In this document: positions 47,271 through 59,399 of the stretch, one piece after another
Numbering within the stretch: the stretch's first letter is position 1
How the letters are laid out: each line of letters opens with the position of its first letter
NCBI RefSeq assembly: GCF_001661265.1
Contig: NW_017567003.1
Span: forward strand, 248,001-312,000
From: Saitoella complicata NRRL Y-17804
Taxonomy: Eukaryota > Ascomycota > Saitoellomycetes > Saitoellales > Saitoellaceae
Direction: 5' to 3'
DNA: 64,000 bases
Program-made: the position numbers and the translations under genes
The notes under the pieces: model-generated
Databases searched by the model: none
What the model saw: the letters and a program-made list of their open reading frames with translations, nothing else
Told to the model about the DNA's origin: nothing

Positions 47271-47293
47271 GCACGGGCACGGGCACGGGCACG
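47268..47293 (+). repeat. GGGCAC tandem repeat after the DUF2408 stop
   Basis: About four copies of the hexamer GGGCAC begin at or directly after the TAG stop. It is G/C-rich and sits in the 3' untranslated region. Probably a simple microsatellite. Confidence 0.7.
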
Positions 47294-47572
47294 ATATTGC
47301 GGCAGCTGCTGAGGTGGAGGAGAAAGTGTACGTTTGCATGATATCCTTGATTTTCTTGGTTTGTTTGGTCTTGAAGTTTGTCGGCGTATGTCCTTTCTCG
47401 TTTTTTTTTTGGGTTTGTCAAGCTAGCTATCATATCAGTTATTCATGTCCATTGTCCCCAGTCTCCGTACTCCAGTACAGCTGTCGCGGCCCCTGACGTA
47501 CACCCATATCGATCCGCAGCACATACAAACTCCATCTCAGCCTCCCCCAGCAGGGCTCGAGCGTCAATTGTC
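47294..47572. other. Intergenic between DUF2408 and RUD3 genes
   Basis: Holds the RUD3 promoter and a T10-type run near 47400. Nothing else recognised. Confidence 0.4.
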
Positions 47573-49659
47573 ATGGGAAAGAAGAATAACAAGAAGGATA
47601 AGAAGCACGCTGCGGCGGCGAATGGCAGTTCGGCGCATCAGGTTGCGGTGAGCGTGGAAGGGAGCGGGGCGCAGTCTCCCGTCGAAGAGGTGGAGCAGGA
47701 CCAGGTGCGGGTCAATGAGGTACTGCTGGTATTGAAGTCTCGAATACGTTTGAAGCTAATGGCTGGGATTTATAGGAAGCGGTTGTGCAGTCCGTTGCAG
47801 AATCAGTACCGGGAGAAATAGCCAACTCTGATCTACCAACATCAGACTCACCAGTCCTCGTCGAACCACCAAAATCCGAAACAGACACTGTGGTATCTAT
47901 ACCATCATTCAACTCCGAAAAGACAGAAACGGTCCCCAAAACTACCTATGATACCCTCCTCGCCGAGAACGCGGCTCTGAAACAAACCCTCGAAACCCTC
48001 GGCGAAACTACAATAAGTCTCTCCTCCTATTCGGCCCTCCAAGACGAAATCGAGAAACTTTCCGCGGAAAAGTACCGGGCGGAGACGGACGCAACGATTG
48101 CGCGGGTTGAGAAGATGGGTGCTGTGGAGGATTATGAGGGGATGGAGGAGGAGAGAGATAGCTTACGAGAAGAGCTAGAGAAGGTTAGGGCAGAGGTTGA
48201 AAGTGTGAGGAGGGAAATGGTGGAGAAGGCGAAAGAGAGATTGAGGCTTGATGAGACGGTCAGGATTGCGCATGAGAGGGAGAACGATGAACTACGGGCT
48301 CAGATAGAGATATTGCGATCCGCAGCCGCAGCCGCAGCAGCAGCAGCAGCAGCACAAAAGTCGAGTGAGGCATCAGAAGGATCAGAAGGAGCAGGAGTTG
48401 AGGAACTCCGCCGCGAACTTGCCGAAGCAAAGGAAAACGTCCAGCTCGCCGAAGAAGAACGCGACAAAGCCGAACAAAAACACCGCGAACTCCTCCAAAA
48501 AGTCAAAACCATGCGCTCAACTCTCGGCGAACGTCTCAAATCTGACGCCGAAGAGCTCGAAACACTACGATCACAGCTGACGCGCCTCGAAACTGAGAAC
48601 AAGGAATTGAAACAAGCGTTGGAGACGGTACAGGAGGAGTTTGGGAGGGTTAGTGATGAAAGCGATGAATTGAGCCGAGAGGTAGCGAAGATGCGAAGCG
48701 AATCGGATAAGGGCTTCGCAAAATGGACAGCGGAACGACAATCCCTCGTCACCAAATCGCGAAACCTCGACGCGGAACTCGCATCCGCTAACAAAACGCT
48801 TTCTTCACTTGAATCGCTCCTCCAAGAAGAACGTTCCCTCCGTGAAGGTTTTGAAGCCCGTGTTGGGGAGTTAGAGGAGGAAGTTCATGCGAGACGGGAG
48901 GCGTTCGAGGAGCTGATGGGTAGAAGGGAGCAGGATGGGATGGAGATGGAGAGACTGAGGGGGCAAGTTAAGGAAGCCAAGGAAGCGCGGGAACGGGAGG
49001 TTAGGGAGATTGAGGAGAGGCTGCAGGGTGACATCGACAGACTTGTGACGGAGAGGAAGGAGTTTGAAGAGAGGGCAACCGATGCTGAAGCCAAGTTGAC
49101 AACCGCCAAAGCCGATCTCGAAAAGCTTCCGAAGCTACAAGCCGACCTCAAAGAAAAAACCCTGGCCCTAGCAAAGGCTCGCCACGAATCCATCATTCTA
49201 AACGAACACCTCACCAAAGCCCTCCGTCTTCTAAAACGCTCCTCGTCCAGCTCCAACTCGACAGTCGATCGACAACTCGTCACGAACTTGGTGTTGAAAT
49301 TCCTGTCATTGCCTAGAGGTGACGCAAGAAAATTTGAGGCATTGGGTGTACTGGGAGGATTTTTGGGGTGGACGGAGGAGGAGAGGGGGGTTGCTGGGCT
49401 CGCACGACCAAGCGGCAATGCCTCGGGCGCAGCAGCTGGAGGTTTGATGAGCCCAGGGTTGCAGAGCCCGTTAGGGTTTAGGAGGGTTAGTTCGACGTCA
49501 GCGCTGTCTGCTGCTGATTATTTCCCACCGGCGGGGAGGGATGAGAGTATGAGTGATCTATGGATACATTTTTTGGAGAAGGAGGCGGAGGCGGGACGGA
49601 CGCCCAGTGTCAGTGAGGGTCCGGATTCGAGTGCGATTGCGAGTGCGGATGCAAAGTAG
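47573..49659 (+). CDS. rud3: Golgin Rud3 (GMAP-210-like), with GRAB domain
   Basis: Rud3 is a coiled-coil tether at the cis-Golgi, recruited by Arf1 through its C-terminal GRAB domain. Exon 1 (47573-47719) codes the lysine-rich start MGKKNNKKDKKHAAAANGSS. A 56-nt intron follows, then exon 2 (47776-49659); total 676 aa. From about residue 100 to 520 the protein is a long heptad-rich coiled coil, interrupted by a poly-alanine run (GCA/GCC tandem, about 48318-48355). The GRAB domain is clear: VDRQLVTNLVLKFLSLPRGD then FEALGVLGGFLGWTEEERGV. The tail is serine-rich. RIC1 and the SNARE at 58509 are other Golgi genes in the window. Confidence 0.9.
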
Positions 49660-49836
49660 GAAGCAGGAGAGCGGTCGGTAGAGCGAAAGGGAAAGAGACA
49701 ATGTCAATTTAGCATGAGGCAACATTCATCCAAAAGCTTCGCTAATTTAGCGCATTCAATCGGTTCATTCAGCTCCGTTCCGTCTTTAGTCATGCAGTCC
49801 ACGGGTATAGTATATACAATCGTCCTCAAGAAGCAC

Positions 49837-50430
49837 TTAGAGCTCCTTCTTGGTAGCAACACGCTCGGTGTGCTCCTTGTTCTCAAACGGAAAACCACTG
49901 GTTCCTTTAGTCGTATCCGCTCCAGTCTTCCTCGAAATACGTCCACTAAAAACAACCATTAGCCTTGAGATTCTCTTATTAGAAGCTTTGCGGGTGACAT
50001 ACTTGTCAGTAGCAAAAAGCATACACCATAACCCAACAGCAGCCAAGACACCCTCAACAATTGCCGCGATATAGTACGTGAACGAATGTCCCTTCGCTCC
50101 GAACGCATACGTCAACATCATCGCCGCAACGTGATAAGCCATCGTGATGCCCAATGTAGGAACCGTATACGGTGCTCTGGGGTCCTCCTCTGCCGTTGTC
50201 GCTCTCAGACTCGATGTCAACGGAATGGCTCCGGTAAGGAGGAGAGAGAGAATGGAGAAGGAGAGGAGGGTTAGGCCGAGACCGCGGGTGAGGTAGATCT
50301 CGAGGGGTGAGGGTTCACGAATCTCGGGGGAGAGGAGGGTGACGATCATTGTTGGGGAGGCGAGGAGGGGAAGGGATTGAAGGGCGCCCCAGAGGGCGGT
50401 GCCGTAAGAGTAGCCGTGGTAGACGTCCAT
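49837..50430 (-). CDS. Conserved fungal four-span membrane protein, unknown function
   Basis: This matches a family I recall from filamentous ascomycetes with no function assigned. Hydrophobic spans are around LPLLASPTMIVTLL, GLGLTLLSFSILSLLLTGAI, GITMAYHVAAMMLTYAFGAK and YYIAAIVEGVLAAVGLWCML. The conserved opening is GYSYGTALWG. An intron at 50002-49946 (57 nt, GTATGT...TTTTTAG with CTAAT) has no stop and is a multiple of three, so a retained form would stay open. Splicing gives ATDNGRISRKTGAD then SGFPFENKE, the family's conserved tail, so I prefer the spliced 178-aa form. The retained form would be 197 aa and lose the conserved spacing. Confidence 0.78.
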   Translation of the reverse strand: MDVYHGYSYGTALWGALQSLPLLASPTMIVTLLSPEIREPSPLEIYLTRGLGLTLLSFSILSLLLTGAIPLTSSLRATTAEEDPRAPYTVPTLGITMAYHVAAMMLTYAFGAKGHSFTYYIAAIVEGVLAAVGLWCMLFATDKYVTRKASNKRISRLMVVFSGRISRKTGADTTKGTSGFPFENKEHTERVATKKEL

Positions 50431-50648
50431 ATTGGTTGTTTGTGAAGAATGTTAGTTGGAGGGTGGTGAGGTTTTTGTACTTTATGGCGGGGCCTCCTCA
50501 TGACGTCACGGGGATCCGCATGACGGTGTGCGCGTGCCCAGCACACCTCCTCCATGCTGTATGTTGTATGTCGATTGCGCACAATACATAGGACGAATAT
50601 ACCTCTTGCCTAGTATCCCCCGACTGCCATCCCACCACCAACCACCTG

Positions 50649-51711
50649 CTACCGTGCCCCAAGCACCGCCAACCCCCTCCTCAACTCCGCAACCGCCGTC
50701 TCCACATCCTCATACTCCAACGCACTTATCGCGAATCGCGCATGTTTTCGCGCTTGTTGCATCTCGTCTTCCGTCACCTCCTTCGCCCTCACTTCTTCAC
50801 GTACCGGGGCGGGTGGTGTGGGATGTGAGGGCGCATGGAGTTCTGTGTCGGGGGGTGAGTCGTACCGCTCCGGCGCGCTCGGTGATACATGCGGGAAGTA
50901 TGATGACGCTACTGGTGCTGGTGCTGGTGCGGGTGCGGGTGGATTGTCATAATACCCTCCGCCTTGGATGGGTGGGGAGATTGTCCGGTCCGAGAAAGGG
51001 TCGAGAGAGGAGTCTTCGGGTTCGATTCCGGGTGGAGGAGGGGCTGATGCCATTTCCTCCACTTCCGCTTCCACTTGTTTCTGTTCTTCCTCCAATTCCG
51101 TCCTCCGTTCCACATTGGGGTCCATTTTGGTTTTGACGCAGCGGAGGATTCGAGCAGCTTGGTATTTCGCGTACTTGATCTTCTCCGCACAATCCCTCCC
51201 CGCAGCCAACGTCCGTGCCCTTTCTACCTCGTCTTCGCCTTCCGCTTCTGCTTGTTCATCTGTGTCGAGGAAACACCCGCGCCAAACTTCGAGAAAGCGG
51301 GAAGCGGCGAGGAAGGTGGTCGCTGTTTTGAGGGAGGCGCGGGCGACGCGTTCTTCGTTGTCGGCTGTGGCGAAGATGCGGAGGGCAAAGGTTAGGAGGT
51401 GGGTGCGAGATGTGGGTTTGGATGACATGGTGGGGTTGTCAGCTAATTGTGCGCGAAACTATATCAACACCCGTATGTCAGCACTGTAGTGATCGCAGAA
51501 GGGAGGGAGTAGTACGCACGCTTTCGACGTCGTCCATGAGGGAGAAGACGTATGATCTTACTTCGGGGTCTGTCGTTGCGCGAACGATGGGGATGGAGAG
51601 TTGGACGGCGTATTCGAGGCAGTAGTAGGAGACGACTGGGTCTGCTGTCCGTAGTTCGGTTGAGTGCTTGATGAACTGTGTCACCGTCTTCATCGCTGGT
51701 GCCGCTGCCAT
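50649..51711 (-). CDS. vta1: Vta1/LIP5, activator of the ESCRT ATPase Vps4
   Basis: Vta1 binds and activates Vps4 during ESCRT-III disassembly at multivesicular endosomes. Exon 1 starts at 51711 (MAAAPAMKTVTQFIKHSTEL) with the first MIT-like helices, through VSYYCLEYAVQLSIP. A GTGCGT...TATAG intron follows, then the second part: FRAQLADNPTM, LRIFATADNEERVARASLKT and FLEVWRGCFLDTDEQ. The middle is proline-rich, including a PAPAPAPAP run. The C-terminal VSL domain QQARKHARFAISALEYEDVE then TAVAELRRGLAVLG mediates the Vps4 contact and is intact. About 335 aa. Divergent from RAD52, starts 258 bp apart. Confidence 0.93.
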
Positions 51712-51968
51712 GCTGGATCACGATCAGAATCAGAATCAATAGATGTTGATGTTGAGGAGGACCCGCGAACGGATCAGTTGCCCGACGTACGTGGATCGGA
51801 GTGCGGCAGACGTGCAGTGAACGACAGGTGCGCGTCTTACAGCCAAACCTCGATAAACTCGCGTCGTCCAGCACAAAACACCAAAGGGAGGCGAACAGAC
51901 AACAACCAGCTGCAGCTCTGATCAGCATACACCTCCTCAAAATCAACAGTCAGAGGTAGAGAGTCAAG

Positions 51969-53352
51969 ATGCCCGCCCCAGGCGACCAACACAACGACGG
52001 CCCCAGTGGAATCTTCCGCAACCCCTACCTTCCCGCCACCGCCGACCCCCCACGAAACCCCTACACCGCAGCTCAAATCTTAACTTTGCAGCACCAACTC
52101 AACAAATGCCTCGGACCAGAATTCGTGACGCAGCGTCCCGGCGCAGGCGGACAGAAGGTCAGTTATGTGGAGAGTTTCAAGGCGATTCAGCTCGCGAATG
52201 AGATTTTTGGGTTTAATGGGTGGAGTTCGTCGATTAGGGCTATTCATCAGGATTTTGTACGTTGTCTCACTACTCCCTTGGATGTAGAAGACTGACACGG
52301 GCACAGGCTCACGAGATCAACGGCCGCTGGTCCATGGGCATCTCCGTAACCATGCGCGTTACCCTCCAAGACGGCACATACCACGAAGACATTGGCTACG
52401 GCTCCATCGAAAACACAAAAGGCCTGGCCGGCGCTTACGAAAAATGCAAGAAAGAGGGCACGACGGATGGGCTGAAAAGGTGTCTTCGGAACTTTGGGAA
52501 TGTGTTGGGGAACTGCGTGTACGACAAGGAATATTTGGCGAGGTTGAAGAGGGTTAAGGAGAACCCGGTGAGTTTCCTCCTGATGGGGATGGTGATAGTG
52601 TATGGGATTTCATGCTGATTCGTGATGTGTGTTCGTAGGTAAGGTGGAACCCCGCGACATTGCACCGCCGACCAGAGAATCTACCACAAGGCCAACCCCG
52701 CCCAACCCACTTCTCCCAAATAACCTCCGCCCCACCTCCCGAAGTCGTCGAATATTTCACCGTTCCCCCCAACCATGGCCCCACCTCCGTCCCCACTCAC
52801 CCCCCCACCAACCCCACCACCATGCCCCCCCACATCCAAAGAACCGAAACCCACGAAAGCAAGGAAAGCGACATGTACAACGACGACGAACTCGACGACA
52901 TGGATTTCGATGGGATTGAGGCGGAGTTGATGATTACGGAGGAGGAGGAGAGGTTTGGGGTGGAGATGGGGGGGTATGATGCTGTTGTGTTGGATGAGGG
53001 GGATGAGGGGAGTGGGGGGTATGATGGTGGGAATGGGAATGGGAGTGGGGTGAAGGTGGAGAAGTCAATATATGCGGGTTCTGGTGGTGGAGGATACAAC
53101 AGTGGCAATAGCGTGGGACAGAACCACGCACAAGGCGCCGGCGCACCGACGTTTGGACGAGTTCCCGTGTTCAATGTCGGGAACTCGAGGTCTGGGGCTG
53201 GAGCACCAGCACCAGCACCAGCACCACAGCCTCAGGCGCAGGCGCCGGTGCAAGCACCCCATTGGAATAACAATCGACCGGAGACGGTGAAAGGGCCGTC
53301 GGCACCACCGGCGCCGGCACCGGCACCTGCGGGGAATGGGAACTGGAGTAAT

Positions 53353-53396
<44 letters not shown>

Positions 53397-54147
53397 TGGT
53401 GGAAATAATGGCGGCGGTAACGGAGGTGGTAATAGAGGTCGTAATGGGGGCGGGAGTATGATGCAGAGGTCGAACAGTATGGGTATGGGACCACCAGCGC
53501 TACCCGCATCCGTACCCGCACCAGCCGCTGCTCCCTCAGTACTCGCTGCTGCCCCCGCGAGTCCAGACTCCGCTATCGCACCGCCTACAGACTATGATCA
53601 AGAAGCCCCACCAGACGCCATCATTGCCTTCATGAACGCCCGCGCCGCAACAGGCCAAACAACCGCCCTCTTCGACCCAACGAAAGACTCGCCAATCCTC
53701 AAGCGTACAGCAGGGATCGAGCACGCAAAGTCGAGTCCGATCAGGAGAGATGGGAAGCCGGTTCAGGCCAAAACCGGTACTTCGGTGCCGCAACAGCCGC
53801 AGTTTGGTGGGGCTCCGGGAGGAATTGGGAGGAGGATTGGGGTGCCGCCGAGTCCGCTTGGTGGAGGGGGTGGAGCGGGTGGAGCGGGTGGAGCGGGTGG
53901 AGGGATGGGTGGGTTTGGGAGGGTGAAGCCGTTTAAGTTGCCGACAATGAATTTGGGACAAGCGCAAGGAGGGGGGTCATTAGGAGGAGCAGGTGGGGCA
54001 GGGGAGAAGAGGGTGTTTGGGGATGCGACGGGGGTGAATGTTAATGCTGGCGGGGGTAATATGGGAGGTGGAGGACCACCAGGAGGTGGGTCCGGAGGGA
54101 CGGGACCGGGGATGGAGGGAGGTGATGCGAAGAGGACAAAGATGTGA
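51969..54147 (+). CDS. rad52: Rad52 recombination mediator
   Basis: Rad52 anneals single-stranded DNA and loads Rad51 in homologous recombination. Three exons: the first starts at 51969, with introns near 52259-52308 and 52568-52640. The annealing domain is strongly conserved: [80 protein letters not shown] and [20 protein letters not shown]. The rest is low complexity: proline/alanine runs, a GNNGNN repeat coded by a 9-bp GGCAACAAC tandem near 53355-53398, and glycine runs near 53868-53905. Residues that would bind RPA and Rad51 cannot be picked out by eye in this diverged tail. Confidence 0.93.
53354..53398 (+). repeat. GGCAACAAC tandem repeat in the RAD52 coding region
   Basis: About five copies of a 9-bp unit coding Gly-Asn-Asn. 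The copies are almost identical at DNA level, so unit number is likely to vary between strains. Confidence 0.8.
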
Positions 54148-54338
54148 AGTATGTAATTAATTGGATTTGAGCAGAAAAGGGAGTACAAGGGAGTTGGATT
54201 TCGGTGTTTGTTCTTTTCTGCATTTCTTCATAGCCATAGTGAACAAGCGACAATTATGCTCGTTCTCAGCATGTAAAGGTTCGTTCGTAATATCGCCTTT
54301 GCCCTCAGTCACGTCCCTCCCTTTGTAGCTGTACCAGT

Positions 54339-55438
54339 TCAGAAGATCTCCTCCTCTCTATTCCCCAAATCACCGAGCCACTCCTGGTAATACACACAAC
54401 TCCCATGATTCACCGGTCCACCCTCCTTGCAAACATCAAACACCGGACAATTCCCACACGGCGCCTCCACAAATGCATTCTGCGCTATCTTATTGAAGTC
54501 ACGTACAGCAGAATATGTCATCCCATCTGGCCTCTTCTCAATCTTTCCATCGTAGATCAAGACATCCAACAACTGCATGATATCCAACACTGTGAGTTCG
54601 GTATTCGTGATTCCCATGTTATTGACCCATTCATGGATTTCAGTCGCGTTGGGGTAGCACCTGGTATAATCTGGCACATAATGCGTCGCCCGGATCTTAT
54701 CCCCCGCCCTCTTCTACCGCCACGCCCGGTCTTTCAAAAACTTCAATATCCCCTCACTCAACCCCAATATTAACCCCTCATCCAACCCATCATCACTGTA
54801 AAACACACCGCCACTCAAACTCGCACTAGGCTCCAAATCGTACAACATGTACCACTTTTGGGTTGGTTTCTCGACCTTTTTGACTTGTTTGATCATTTGT
54901 TTTGATTCGAGGCGTTTGATTACGTTCGTTACGGTGACTTGGGGTAGATTGGATCTCTTGCGAAGTGTGGCGAGGTAGATTCCTTCTGTATTGACGGGCT
55001 GGACAATTTGGTAGACAGTTTCGTCGTCGGGATTGAGGTCAGAGAGGCGGGCAGCTTCTTGAGGACGGAGGCCACGGTACATAATTTCTCTACCATTTTG
55101 GATCTGGATTTCGACCATTCTTTGGAGACGACTGTCAGTGAATGGCTTATGGGGGATGGGGGGGGGAAACATACGAATCCCAACAACTCATTCACTGCTT
55201 CTGCGATCTGATACTGGGCCTTATCTGGTAACATGTCGTTGACCTCATCTTGGGACTTGAGAGTTGGGGAGATTGCAACCAATTGTTCATGGAGGAGCCG
55301 TGCTGTAACGTAGACTTCTAAATTTAGAAGCTCGAGGATGTAAGGTTCCTTCGCGGCATTGGCATCACTCCCTCGCGTTGGGCTGCATGAGCCCACTCGA
55401 AGCCTAAACAGACCGAGTAGCAGCACCGGGTGGAGCAT
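54339..55438 (-). CDS. rpc34: RNA polymerase III subunit RPC6 (RPC34/POLR3F)
   Basis: RPC34 is a winged-helix subunit of Pol III that opens the promoter with TFIIIB. The two N-terminal winged helices come from KAQYQIAEAVNELLGF, YQIVQPVNTEGIYLATLRKR and VTVTNVIKRLESKQMIKQVK. YMLYDLEPSASLSGGVFYSD follows. The C-terminal part includes VLDIMQLLDVLIYDGKIEK and the iron-sulphur-type cysteine block APCGNCPVFDVC then GSCVYYQEW. Between the second and third parts, FLKDRAW and CYPNATEIHEWV, the frame is continuous except for one TAG at 54716-54714. A 57-nt intron (GTAGAA...CCAG) would remove it. The N-terminal start is uncertain; MLHPVLLLGL at 55438 is the first in-frame ATG, but its early residues do not match the family. 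Confidence 0.85.
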
Positions 55439-55664
55439 ATAGACTCTGGACAATTGGACAGTCAGTTCGTTGCTTGATATCGATTCTGCTGGTACGGAAA
55501 CGTATTTCGAGTCGATTACAGCTTAGAAGGATCAAGGATCCTTGTGGGGTAATCTATTCCATACACGACGTCGACGCACCGAACACCAAACACGCAACAC
55601 GAAACAATCACACTTCGCTGAGACAAAACACAACGACAAGCATCATCAAGCAGCTTAATTCGAG

Positions 55665-57474
<1,810 letters not shown>

Positions 57475-57758
57475 ACCAGCATAAGCAACAAGAGAAGATG
57501 AAGGCGGAGTGGAGAGTGGAGGAGGAAGAGTGCAGGCGATGGACGGTGCAATTGTTTGCTATTTATTTTTGGCTTTTGAGTTTGGGCATGGTTTGTTTCT
57601 CGTTAGCGAATATCAAAAATAAAAGTTGGTTGGCCATATGCTCCACACCGATGCATGTGTATGGATCGTGTGACTCTCTGCCCCATATGACGTCTGTCAG
57701 TTGCGGAGGTCTCCCCCCATATAACCCCCAAGCAAACCAGGAATCCTTGTGCGAAACA

Positions 57759-58184
57759 ATGAGCTACCTTTTCCTAGAAGCAATGTCCTCAGCAGCAGAC
57801 ATCGACCCAACCATCCTCGCAACCCACGAACCGGACGAAGTCCTCTCCTCAACCTCTAGCTCTCCCACGGACGTCGACACCAAGGCCGGGTCGTTGGGGT
57901 TGCTTCACACGGAGAGTCCGCAAGAGATGATGACACACGAGACACGCGGACATGCGAGAACGAATACTATGGACACCACCGTCAGCGAGACGGCGAAGGA
58001 GGAAATGGGCGCTGCGAAGGGGTTGCATTTGCCTGGTGAGGATCAGGATCCGCATGGGGGGATGATTATGGATCAGGCAGTTGGAGGACATGGGAAGGGT
58101 AGGAGGGAGGGTGATGAGACACATTTTGGGGCTGGGAAAAGTGAGTTTGATGAGCATACGCTTGACTTGAATTTGTGGGCGTAA
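57759..58184 (+). CDS. Small hypothetical protein
   Basis: An open frame of 141 residues from MSYLFLEAMSSAADIDPT to the end FDEHTLDLNLWA. The composition is Thr/Glu/Gly/His-rich and unstructured, with no motif I know. Codon choice in the first third resembles genes here. It may be a real small protein, or chance, since low-complexity frames occur downstream of the NDR kinase. Confidence 0.35.
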   Translation: MSYLFLEAMSSAADIDPTILATHEPDEVLSSTSSSPTDVDTKAGSLGLLHTESPQEMMTHETRGHARTNTMDTTVSETAKEEMGAAKGLHLPGEDQDPHGGMIMDQAVGGHGKGRREGDETHFGAGKSEFDEHTLDLNLWA

Positions 58185-58508
58185 AGGCTGATTGTGGGTG
58201 TCGTGTAGGGTATGTTCATTGAAAGAGGTGGGGGTGGGGGGTACGGGCTTTGAGGTGGACTGATGAAACAGTCATTGAGGATATTATTGAGGACTATATC
58301 TTTGTAGCAGCAGAGTCGACGTTAACTGCAGGAAGGAGCACGCTGCGCAGTGGTTGTGAGCTTGCCCCAACTCGTGCTGTATGATAGGCGGAATACATTC
58401 TTTTGGCCGGGCTCCCGTTGCTTTCGAAACTCCTGACGCCCGTCCCTGTCCCGTCATAAATCCATGTCCCAGGCATATATGGTATCTTCACCTCCCCTCT
58501 CCATCCCC
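58185..58508. other. Convergent intergenic region before the SNARE gene
   Basis: 324 bp, with no supported gene. Contains GGGGGT runs near 58235. Confidence 0.4.
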
Positions 58509-59210
58509 TTACAACAAAATCAACAACGCCAACACAACAACCAACACAACCCCCAACAACCCCACACACCACCCCCCCAACCAATCCTCATTCCTCCTCA
58601 ACACCTCCCCCACCCTCTTCATCCCCATCTTCAGCTTATCCTGCGTCTTATCCGCCAAATCCTCGACTTCCCGCAGTAGGGACGATTGATCGGCGAGTTC
58701 GTTGGACATGGTGTGGGCTTGGGAGTTGAGGGTGTGCAGGGATCGGTGGAGGGAGGTTAAGTTTTGGTCTTGGTCGGCTATAAGGATTTGTTGGTGTTGT
58801 TGTTCGAAGTCGCCCACTGCATCGCCGCGTTCAAGGTCGGGGTTTTCGGGCGGTGAGCGGCGGGAGGAATAGGAGGTCCGGGAAGGGAGGGGTTTCCGCA
58901 TTTCTTCGCGCATGTCGTCGAGTTCGCCTTTTACTTCTGACACGAAGCGTTTCCGTTTCGTAACTTCTGCTGTGTCAAGGCCATACCGCGACGGATCGAC
59001 CTCAACAACACGTACGCTTTCCCCCAAATCCTCGAGATACTCGTTCTCGATCTCGCGTAACACGGCATCTAACTCATCCTTTCCCGTAACCAATTCCTCT
59101 GATGCTGGTGCTGTTGCTCTTATCCTCAGGTAGGACGAGAAGAGGGTGCGAGCTTGGTTGAGTTGGTTGAGAGTATCTGCCTTGACCTCCAGAAAGGGAT
59201 CTTCTGCCAT
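58509..59210 (-). CDS. tlg1: Qc-SNARE, Tlg1/syntaxin-6-like
   Basis: Tlg1 is a Qc SNARE at endosomes and the trans-Golgi, working with Tlg2 and Vti1. The frame is intronless, 233 aa. The N-terminal syntaxin-6 bundle includes MAEDPFLEVKADTLNQLNQA then RTLFSSYLRI and DELDAVLREIENEYLEDLGE. The SNARE motif follows from LIADQDQNLTSLHRSLHTLN through LADQSSLLREVEDLADKTQD, with a central glutamine at the zero layer. A C-terminal anchor WCVGLLGVVLVVVLALLIL closes it. The ATG at 59210 is preferred over the longer open frame to 59339, which lacks conserved residues. Confidence 0.88.
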   Translation of the reverse strand: MAEDPFLEVKADTLNQLNQARTLFSSYLRIRATAPASEELVTGKDELDAVLREIENEYLEDLGESVRVVEVDPSRYGLDTAEVTKRKRFVSEVKGELDDMREEMRKPLPSRTSYSSRRSPPENPDLERGDAVGDFEQQHQQILIADQDQNLTSLHRSLHTLNSQAHTMSNELADQSSLLREVEDLADKTQDKLKMGMKRVGEVLRRNEDWLGGWCVGLLGVVLVVVLALLILL

Positions 59211-59399
59211 TGCAGTTGAATTGATGTTGTTCGGTTTTTTGGATGGGTGACGTCGTGGTGGGGAGGGAGGATTGTGCCCTTGCCCGACCGTTGTTCGTAC
59301 GGCAGGATTACTGCTGTGTGCAGAATTCTTGACGCGCATTCCCGTACATGCGCGAGAAGATATGTCCCGATGTCGACCGCGACAAGGTAATCAACCAAT

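Noticed and set aside
48310-48360. Poly-alanine tandem in RUD3 as a separate repeat element
   Set aside because: It is an in-frame GCA/GCC run inside a coiled-coil protein, a common microsatellite.
53345-53400. CRISPR-like short repeats
   Set aside because: The 9-bp units have no spacers, are in frame and encode Gly-Asn-Asn within RAD52.
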